64,000 nucleotides of DNA. Origin: Ceratobasidium sp. AG-K. Lineage: Eukaryota > Basidiomycota > Agaricomycetes > Cantharellales > Ceratobasidiaceae. The translations under genes were made by a program, and so were the position numbers. Shown piece by piece: positions 55,799 through 64,000 of the stretch. Position 1 is the stretch's first letter. The number at the start of each line of letters is the position of its first letter. The stretch is from the NCBI GenBank assembly GCA_037039685.1, contig JAWNGF010000001.1, positions 496,001 through 560,000 on the forward strand, in the 5' to 3' direction. Under the pieces are notes generated by a model. That model was not told the origin of the DNA. It saw only the letters and a program-made list of their open reading frames with translations, and made no database searches.

Positions 55799-56490
55799 CA
55801 TAGACATCTATAGCCCCTATAGACACGTCTGTTACTCCTGATACAGCGCCGCCCCATCTTGACTGTGTACATGGAATTTGGCGTGAAGTCCCGGATCGAA
55901 ACGGGCACAAAGATATGAGAATAAACGTTGCTATAGCAGGACCATGGTCACCAATAAACCTCCATGTTATGCAAAAACGCGCACCTCACCTGGCGTGGCT
56001 AAAATGGTGCTGCGTGTACGCTCATCTGCTCGCATTCCTGCTCGATTCCCCGGCTAATTTGAAATCAGCGATAACCAGAACTTCGCCCCATAAGCTACCA
56101 ACACTCGCCCGTGCGTCACCTAAACTGGGATATGACTTGTACAAGCGTTCCCCTCCCCTTGGCTCAAATCCACCGACCCCTCAACTCCAACACATTCGTC
56201 AGAAAGGGGCGGAAGTTTTGCCTACTTCAGGTGCCTTTCGCTTCGTACCCGGTATGGCTAGCTAGTTCGGTCATATCCGCACAGACGCACGTTTTGATGT
56301 TAAGTTGGTCATAACCTTGCCCTGGGCATATGACCTCGTGGCGGCTCAGCTGATTCCGTGGCTAAATGAGCGCGGGGTGCCACAAGTCTATTTTCTTTTT
56401 CCGTCCTGTTGGGGAACCTGGCACCTTTTCAGAATGGGGCCGAGAATCGCGGAACACACCAACACCGCTTCGGGTTACGCATTCCATTCT

Positions 56491-56518
56491 GGGGGAGGAG
56501 GGGGGGAGGGGGGGAGGG
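56491..56518 (+). repeat. G-rich run with quadruplex potential
   Basis: Runs of 5, 7, 7 and 3 G are separated by one to four bases, so four G-tracts lie within 28 bases. Confidence 0.55.
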
Positions 56519-56651
56519 ATGCATATCTTAGGCTCGAGTATTCCATTGTTTTAGGACGAGCATTGGCTTGGTTTATTATCAGCAAAGATAGTTATAAGAA
56601 TACAATCGTGGCTTAGGGCGATTATCGGGGCAATCGTCGGTGAAACCACCG

Positions 56652-56700
56652 AAAAAAAACAAAAACAAAAACAAAAACAAAAACAAAAACAACACACACA
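56652..56700 (+). repeat. Microsatellite (CAAAAA)n followed by (CA)n
   Basis: Five near-perfect CAAAAA units, then a short CA run. Confidence 0.85.
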
Positions 56701-57439
56701 GACAATGATGCACAGGCCGAGACAGCACTGCGACTTGCGAGCTGGAAAGACTCACCGGTTGGGGCTCCAGGGGGTGAGATGTGTGACGTACGACCAATCT
56801 GCCTCGGCATGTCTGGCTCGATGAAGGCGTCCCGCTCACTGAGCAATGTCTAAGTGGACGGAGGTAGAGCGAGCGGTCGCACTGCTGTCAAGCGCTGTTC
56901 CAAGACCACAGGTGAAGTGACTAGTATGCCATCGTGGGGGAATACTGTCGCGTTGTTGGTAGAAGGGAGTGGGGAAAACTTCTTTGATTGGCTACGAGGC
57001 ACGGATTCAGCCACACACAGACCAGAGGTGGAAGTGCTCCGATGGATATTGGGCTCGTTAGTGTAACGCAGGATTGCAAAGGGAGAGGAATATACTAAAA
57101 ATTGAATCAGCAGAGGTCTCACGAGAAGGGCCGGCGCCCAGAGCGTGAGAACTGTGCAAATGCGATCAGGAATCTCGCACATGACTGGTGTGGCTATAAG
57201 GCAACCCTCTCTCCGCTGGTCACCATTTTAGCGTGGTAACCCTACTACGGTACCGAATGAAACTGTTAGCAACACGCGAAAAAATCATATGGACGGGGGA
57301 GTGGCACGGCAAGGGGAGGTAGCACAGCGTCACTTACTTTTAGGTGTGTCAAATCTAAAAAATCTAAACACAATCGAGGGCTCTTTTCCTATCCATTGGA
57401 AGGATTAGTTCTGGTAATAGGTAAGTTGTCGTAGTTGGG

Positions 57440-60200
57440 GAAGGATGAGTGAGGTTGTGCTCAGGAAACCCGGTGGCTCACGTGGCCACCCCTCTCAAGT
57501 TCGTGGCAACCCCTCTCACCCCGTCCAACCGGCGCAACAACAACTGTTAGCCATCTCTGTCGCCAAGTGGGTTGAATTACTTGGAAGCTATATGTTGACT
57601 GTCTATAGCGCCTGGAAAGTATTAGCCTGAAAACTTGTGCGTGTGGGTAATCTCTGTTCCATGTCTCGGAGGCGATACTCATGTTGGAAACACCTGAGTT
57701 AGCGTACCGCCACCGGCGTCGGGGGGTTCAATCTGTTCACACGCGGCCGTTTGCTCCTGGTATGCAACGGCCGAAAGGTACGTCCTCGCTGTCGCAATAA
57801 GTGCAGTTTGGGGGGCGATACCACCCTACTCGTCCCGTAATTCGTTCCATCATCCATGCTTGCTCATAGGCTCGGCCATTGTCACACCAGGCGCTAGCAC
57901 CTTCCTTGAGCCTCTACAATCCGTTACTCCAGCTTGGTGCTCGCCCTCCTGAGGCTACGAATTACATAGGATTCTATGTATAGCGTACCTCTCGGTTGGA
58001 TACTACAGGCATTGCAATCTCTAGGGCCCTCATACATAGGCAACAGCAGTACGTTCCGAATTACCTCTCAAGTCGTTAGGGGGGGTCTAGCCTAGCGTGC
58101 CGCAGGCTTTGACTCCTACCTCTCATCACCCATCATACCTTGTCCATTGCCCATCTTTCACAATTCTCCACCATCCAAATACGTCGGATTGGTCTCATTC
58201 CAACACCACTTCACCCGCCGGGCTCGCATACCATCTAGAGTAGGCAAACATACCCCAATCGAGACATTTTTGGCTTTTCGGGTCGAGGCTTATCGTCATC
58301 TTCCACATGTTGGTTTGGCGTCCGTCTCCCCTCCTCCGCAGGTTCGGCTGCTCACCCTGAGATGCGCCATTCATTTTGTTGCAGATGAAGATCCGGAAAC
58401 ACGGACCTAGCGAGTCCCTTCTTCCGCTGGCCACAAGTAATTGTGCCGGGGCTTACCTTCCCAGGATCAAGCTCGCTTTTCGCCCCTAATACAGGCGCGC
58501 GACGCATTAATTCATTGGCCACTACAAGGGAAATCTCCCTTCCGACCGGTATACTTGCCTTCTTCCTCGCCCTTCGAGATGGGCCAAGGGACGACACTCG
58601 GTGGCCTTATCAACGAAATCAGGGAAATTGTACTTTCCCCCTGCCTCCCAGACCCTCCAGGCTCCGTAGTTTCCGGGAGGACCCCGGATTATCGCGCTGC
58701 CAGACCCCGGGAGACTCGAAGAGGATACATAGTCCTCCAGAGCCTGGAGAGCCTTGGGGGCCCTACAGAGCGTTACCGGAGAATTTCCAGTTTTGGCCGG
58801 GTAGGGTAGGTTCCGTCCACCGAGCACTCTCACAGCTCGTAGTTGTGTATATAGTGGTGAATACACTAGTGAATATACAATACTTTTACTCAGCTTGAAC
58901 GCCCTGTAAAGTAAATTCCGTTGATTTTCTCGTGTGAACGACCTCGCTCAACCGGAACCCATGTCTCACAGTGACTGAACATTGGTCACGTGCTCTCCTC
59001 TTTCTAACCGAGATCAACATCTCAACGACTATATATGCGTGTAATTTTTGCTACAATAGTATGCTATATCAATGTATGAGATATTATATGGACCTTTGAT
59101 TCTCTACATGCGCACTAGTGGCGCATGCTTCCTTCGATTGACTTTGAAGCGCCGCGTCCAACATCCGCACCAACCTCGAAAGAACGCGGAGGTTTCGCCC
59201 GGAGTTACCGAACTGAAACTGAAATTCGGGGACGGCGGCGGCTATTCCGTGATCCTTCACGATAACATGCCCAGTGCAAAGGCGCGCCCAAGCCCAGATA
59301 GCCAAAATGGCACCAAGTGAGTATCGACCTGACCTGTAATCCAGCCGGACCCTCCAACCGGTTTTGAGCTTACGATCAGAGTTTCACTTCGCAATCTACG
59401 AGTCCTAGACCGATGTCACCTATTTGAGGAGATGCACCCTGCTCTGGCGTTTCCCTCGCGTTGGCTCTGATCTACCATTGCACATTTGAACTCCAACCCA
59501 GATACCGGCCAGAAAGGAAAAACGGAAATTTGAACCACCTGGTCCGGGATAGGCAAGCGCGGAGTGTTCTTTCTCGCCCTCCGTATGGCTAAATCGCGCT
59601 TTCAATCCCATCTCTCGGGCTCACGTTGGGATATTGTGCGTTGTGCCTCTCTCCTCGGCATAGTGTTTGGTGGCAGCTCGGCTGTTAGCGTGGCTGAATG
59701 AGCACGTGGAACGTTATCAACCTCCTATTTTCTTGTTTCATTACCCTTGTCGCCTTCCTGCCAGGGAAGAGTTGTAGAACTTCGAAATACGTATGGGCGG
59801 CCACTCACTCGTATCTCTGTGATCTTTTTGATTGTAACGTCGTCACCGTGACCGGGCTCAAGCAAATCTCATTGTTCTAGAGTGAGCATTGATTTGATTC
59901 ACTAAAAGTCAAAATAGCTAATTTATAAGAATACCACCATGGGGTTTGGCACGAGTGTGTTGTTGGATGAGGTTGTAATGAGGTGCAGTAAGGGGAGGAG
60001 AAGGAGGGGACCCAATGGAAGGGAAGAAACAAATACACAGTGATCTACCAGTCAGGTCGGTGATCACTTTTCTCCCCCTACAACATCCATGGACATCTTC
60101 CTGAAATTCTGGATAGTGGTTTCAAGAGAAGGGCCAACTGCCAGGTCGGAAACGACATGCGAACCTGGAGGACTGAATGCGGTGCGATAAGCAAACGGGC
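57440..60200. repeat. Copy 2 of the diverged tandem duplication
   Basis: Partner of 53880-57180, anchors in the same order. Longer loose matches include GTGGC.GCTC.GCTG...GCGTGGCT.AATGAGC at 56339 and 59670. Lacks the microsatellite and the G-run of copy 1. No long open frame. Confidence 0.6.
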
Positions 60201-60872
60201 CACGACTTGCGTCGTAAAACTTACATATCCGAGTCCGGTTCGCTGAGTAGCCTTTGTCCAAGCTCCGACATTGCTCGCAATGCGTCTTCGGCTGCGATAG
60301 GAAGGTCAATTTTATTCATCTGTTCTCGGCGCAGGACCTCAGCAATACGTACGGATATATGTTTCATTGCTATGCAAAGCGTAGAACTTGGGATCTGGGT
60401 TCAAAAGGTACTCAACGAGGGATAACCACAGGTCACGAATGGGCTTGACATACCAATGATTTCAACCCGTTTATCGGCATTTTCAAAGGATATCATTCGC
60501 CGGTAGATGTTGTGCCCCGTCCCAATAGTCTTATGGTGGCTATCCGTAGATTCGGACTTGGGTTTGGGGAAATGAGTGACCGAAATAACGAACCCATGGC
60601 CTGTGGGCAGTATGTTTCATTGATTCTTGGCTAGTGAGTAGGGGCGCAGACCCACCTTCCGCCACACTCGAGGGGGACTCGGATTCGGCCTTTGTGGACT
60701 CTGATTCTAATAACATTCAGTCCTATTAAAGAACTGGCGGTGCGCCAATGATATGGGAAGGGCTACCTGTTGTGGAGGCCGACTCAGAGAGGCGGGGTCT
60801 CCCGAAGGCGGAGAACCAGGACGTGAAGGATTGATTCGACGACTATCACAAGAATGAGCGATGCATGTTGTA
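60201..60872. other. Unassigned region left of the small gene
   Basis: I see no convincing frame or repeat in these 670 bases. By position they include the 3' flank of the minus-strand gene at 60873-61498. Confidence 0.35.
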
Positions 60873-61498
60873 TCACATATGTTGTGTGCTCACTGTTGCG
60901 TCAGCTTGCGCAGGTTGTTGGGCTGCAGCTTGTTCAGCAATTTCGTCGTCGAAAAGCATCAGGGTATCAGGTGGCTGAGCACTGCGGCTAGCGGACTGGA
61001 GATGCTGAGCATTCCAGACCGAGGAAACAGGATTTTAAGACGTACCAATACTCTCGTCTGAAAAGTTTCCACTTGATGTAGGAGGTTTCTCGCTCGCTGG
61101 ACGTGTGGCTCCCTTTTGGCGTAGAGCTGCGAAAGGATACGGCTCTGCCGGATCAGCCTATCGGTGGTTGCGCGATCCTCCTGGGAGTCGTTCGTCATCT
61201 GCCAGTGATATCTTACACAGAGGAGTACCGATATTAGCGTCTGTCGCATCGAACTGGATATGAGGTAGGTGTACCTGCAGTATGTTCGCTTCAGGTCCTG
61301 GAACTCGTTTGGGGGAATATAGTCCTTGTGGTTCTCTAGGACGGTGTTGGCGCTCTGTAAGACCTTGTCGACTTGCTTGAGAATGTCCGCTGCGCCATCG
61401 CCGGCGTACTTTGCGTAGGGTGCGTAGCTGTACCCAACGTCCACTGCGCCGGTGAGGTTGCCGAGAACCCCACTGACGGTGACCCAGTCGGTGGGCAT
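60873..61498 (-). CDS. Small unknown protein, two exons
   Basis: The ATG is at 61498 (MPTDWVTVSGVLGNLTG). Exon 1 runs to 61046. A GTACGT donor follows at 61045, with acceptors at 61005 or 60996 in the same frame, giving an intron of 41 or 50 nt. Exon 2 ends at TGA 60873-60875. The product is about 190 residues: a mildly hydrophobic N-terminus (GAVDVGYSYAPYAKYAGDG), then helical charged segments (ILKQVDKVLQSANTVLENHK, QVETFQTRVL) and a C-terminal Gln/Ala-rich tail (EQAAAQQPAQADA). Alternatively the frame reads through to 60959. No domain recognised. It faces away from the kinase-like gene. Confidence 0.55.
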
Positions 61499-62162
61499 GC
61501 TTCACGAAGTATGTAGTTGAATTTCGGTCCTATGTGGCCTATGTAGATGATGAGCCGTGGCTGTATAAACGGAGGGGGAAGGGAGAGAGACTAGGGGGGT
61601 TGCCACAGCGCGATGTCCGCAGGATTGTCTACGTTAGGTTTGTGGACAAAGTCAGCAAAAACACTTCCGGTCGTTCTGATTGTACATGGGAGTCGTCGGA
61701 GAGATTGTAGGCAGAAATAGCAGGGATAATGTGACCTATTAATGGGGGATCGGTACGAAATGCAGCATCGGAGTTAATGGGGTGCGTTTTAGGGGGATTG
61801 CTGGGTGTTTACCAGCAAATGTGACGACAAGTCACAACATAACCACGTGCTTGCTAATTCTACACCCGTGCCACCTCTACCTATTCCCATGGACTAGACT
61901 CCGCTACCGGAACCTCTACCAGCGACGTGAACCAGAATGAATACATTCCGCCATACTCGATCGGACAGGCTCTCCTGAGTGGGTAAGCCGAGGATTTATC
62001 TTTTACCTTGGTCCGTTTCCAGCTCACGTCCTCTCATCCCGGCGCATTCTTCCGGGTCCCTGCGGCTCCATTCGCAATTTATGCTTAGCCATTCCTGGTC
62101 GTAAAATTTCCCCTCCTTCCCGACCCGATACCTAGAGAACAATTGGACCCCCTCTGTTCGCA
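61499..62162. other. Divergent intergenic region
   Basis: These 664 bases lie between two genes transcribed in opposite directions and should hold both promoters. I see no clear TATA box, frame or repeat. Confidence 0.4.
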
Positions 62163-63510
62163 ATGGCATACACACCTAGACCTCTTCAGAGTGCGGGTTC
62201 CTCATCTTTATCCCCAGAGCAACTCTCTGAGGCCGAAAAGCAATGGGTTTCGTATGAGCCTTACTTATCCACCCACGGCTATCAGCTACGTCCACGGTAC
62301 CGGCCAGGCTGGGTTCCCTCTTGGATACGGACAGGACAAAATCCTTATGATTGTGAAGACGGGTTCAACTCGATGGTACGTTGATGTGATCACTCGGTCT
62401 CGACTGCTGCTTACCCGCCCGCCCGCAGCCTATCAGAACACTCGATGCCCTCAGGCTAAGAGACAAAGCTCAAGTGGTGATTAAGATTGTTATACCATCC
62501 CAGGATGACCACGAGGGCTCCGAGGAGCTCGAGATCCTGCAAAGGCTTTCATCTGAACCATATAAATCGAATCCAGCTAACCACACTATCCAATGTCTTG
62601 ACTCGTTTCCAATGCCCAACGTCAAAAATGGGATGTTTTATGTGATGCCACTTCTCATGCGATACGACAATCCCCCATTTTATAATCTCTACGAGGTGAA
62701 TGACTTTCTCGCCCAAATATTTGAGGTACGCTGGATAGTTGTACGGCCCTCCACGATGCTTATATCCCGGACGTATTGACAGGGACTACAGTTTCTGCAT
62801 GAAAACGATATCGCTCATTGGTAGTATCCTGTTGTCCTTGTGTATTTCAATTTATCTAACGACGACGATTATAGTGACATTGCTGTATCTAATATACTTA
62901 TGGATGGCCGAGCGTTATACGATGAACCATTTCATCCGTTCAATCAACACCTTACGCTTGATGGAACCCGATTGATCACTCCAAAATATACACGTTCTCA
63001 GGTTGGTCCGCGATATTATTATATAGACTTTGGGTACGCCAGATGGTTCCGTAGTCCCAATGAGCCTCGCCTTGTTACCGGATCGCGTGCTCGAGAAAGA
63101 ACACCAGAGCAGCTATCCGGAGAACCCTATGATCCCTTCAAGGTGGACATCTATCAACTAGGAGCGATCATTCGAAGGGACCTCATACCAGTGAGTTCAT
63201 TTCTATATCGGAATGTTTCAAACTCATGATTCCGTTTCATGACGACCAGAACTACCCAAACCTTCATTTCCTTTTGCCCCTTGCTCGAGAGATGACTACC
63301 CAAGATCCTAACAAACGACCATCACTCAATCAAGCACGACGCACAATGGAAACGCAATTTACAAGATTGTATGGATGGAGAATACGCTGGCCCATCATAC
63401 CTCCCAACTCACCATTTAGGCGGCGCTTTATCTATATTCTAGCTGGTGTAACTACGGAGGTTGTTTTATTGCTGAGGAGAATACTTCGGGCGGTCATCCT
63501 AGTGCATTAG
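62163..63510 (+). CDS. Protein-kinase-domain protein, five exons
   Basis: The ATG is at 62163 (MAYTPRPLQSAGSSS). Exons are 62163-62375, 62429-62725, 62783-62820, 62875-63190 and 63250-63510. Introns are 53, 57, 54 and 59 nt, all GT-AG, and all joins stay in frame, giving 374 residues. Kinase features in order: VVIKIV with the ATP-binding Lys (about residue 88), GLQFLHENDIAHCDIAVSN with the catalytic Asp and Asn (HRD replaced by HCD), YIDFGYA (DFG), and TPEQ in place of APE. The C-lobe motif DPNKRPSLNQA follows, with a basic hydrophobic C-terminal segment (YILAGVTTEVVLLL) that may be a membrane anchor. This is the divergent, often expanded kinase-like type of Agaricomycetes. The substrate is unknown. 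Confidence 0.85.
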
Positions 63511-64000
63511 CCAAGACAGGAATAGTCGTATATAATGAATGTTTTGCTTTCCCGCACTCCCAAATCGCATCCAAAGACTCGCTCGCCCCACGTGCTTTGT
63601 ATTGACATTGTACAGTTGCTCCAGATTGCGTTGCACCATCACATGACGGATTCTCCGTAATTCATTAGGCCCATCGAAGAATGCTCTTGCCTCCTGAGAT
63701 TCATGATCATGATGGCTTTGTGATTTCAGAATCATTCTTAGTCAACAGTGAGCAGCCGTATGTGATTATATCACGTGCGTATGGCGTTTCTGAATACATA
63801 TTCGATGAGCTACATGGACACGACACGTCCGTAGGGCTTTTCCCCTTTCATTTTGGATACGTCATATTGGCTATAAGAACATGAATGCATGGTCTAGCTG
63901 CTAGGAGGCAAAGAGCCAACTGTTGGAAACCTACGCAGCTCATCCGGGTGGGGAAATAACGGATGTAGTTCTCGAGGTGCGTTTGATTACTGACGCGTCC
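63511..64000. other. Right edge, unresolved
   Basis: A 67-codon frame (63681-63884, MLLPPEIHDHDGFV) and a stretch near 63908-63980 that could encode AKSQLLETYAAHPGGE before a GTGCGT donor-like site may be exons of a gene continuing to the right. Too little is visible to call it. Confidence 0.3.

Larger units (their letters stand above)
53880..57180. repeat. Copy 1 of a diverged tandem duplication
   Basis: Collinear short identities with the next segment show an old duplication. Examples are GGTGGCTCACGTGGCCAC (53929 and 57472), ATGTTGGAAACAC (54251 and 57681), AAGCTCGCTTTTC (55202 and 58469), TTATAAGAATAC (56592 and 59923) and GAGAAGGGCC (57123 and 60126). Offsets are 3.0-3.5 kb. The sequence between the anchors is alignable only loosely. 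No long open frame spans it; short frames (for example 53725-54132) have no recognisable domain. Confidence 0.6.

Overview
The window is fungal nuclear DNA, most likely from an Agaricomycete basidiomycete. Two spliced genes have GT-AG introns of only about 47-59 nt, one encodes a divergent protein kinase of a type common in Agaricomycetes, and about 80 % of the sequence is Ty3/gypsy LTR retrotransposon. Nothing bacterial is present. I suspect a Rhizoctonia-like genome, but that is a guess.

Left part (1-28999): five chromodomain Ty3/gypsy elements lie in or against each other. R1 (minus; L3 LTR at 8916-9372) runs off the left edge and is split by R2 (plus, 1180-8322, 422 bp L1 LTRs). R3 (plus, 9373-about 15155) follows without LTRs of its own and carries a solo L2 LTR with target duplication CAAGA. 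R5 (plus, about 15156-28999) is split near its 5' end by R4 (plus, 15584-22532, 416 bp L2 LTRs, duplication GCGGA). R4 is the best-preserved element: its pol frame has only two stops.

Middle part: 29417-29914 is a solo LTR (L5) abutting a spliced, 5'-truncated host-like gene (29938-30793). Next come a short minisatellite and a solo L3 LTR with duplication ATTTG. Then comes one element, R6 (minus, 32282-52069, duplication TCCTG), which has been inflated to 19.8 kb by later insertions. A solo L3 LTR sits inside its 3' LTR (duplication TGTAA), and R7 (minus, 36339-48501) sits inside its reverse transcriptase. R7 in turn carries R8 (minus, 37007-45156, 554 bp L4 LTRs, duplication GCCTT) and another solo L2 LTR (CACTC/CACTT). 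R7 is itself an internal-deletion derivative in which gag is fused to the end of integrase.

Right part (52070-64000) has no LTR element I can recognise. It holds an old tandem duplication of about 3.3 kb (about 53.9-57.2 kb against 57.4-60.2 kb), a small two-exon gene on the minus strand (60873-61498) and a five-exon protein-kinase-like gene (62163-63510).

Element biology: in the four LTR families with a 5' LTR here, a 12-nt stretch starting two bases inside the element is the exact reverse complement of a 12-nt stretch about 30 nt downstream of the LTR TATA box. That is the layout of Tf1/sushi-type self-primed reverse transcription rather than tRNA priming. Six elements carry an extra reading frame between the chromodomain and the 3' LTR that starts with ATGCCTGCC (Met-Pro-Ala). 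Five of these share recognisable sequence and I know no function for it. R2 and R4 also carry an internal copy of the polypurine tract at the RNase H/integrase boundary. Most stops that can be assigned by comparison are C-to-T or G-to-A changes, and several catalytic residues are lost, so all copies here look inactive.
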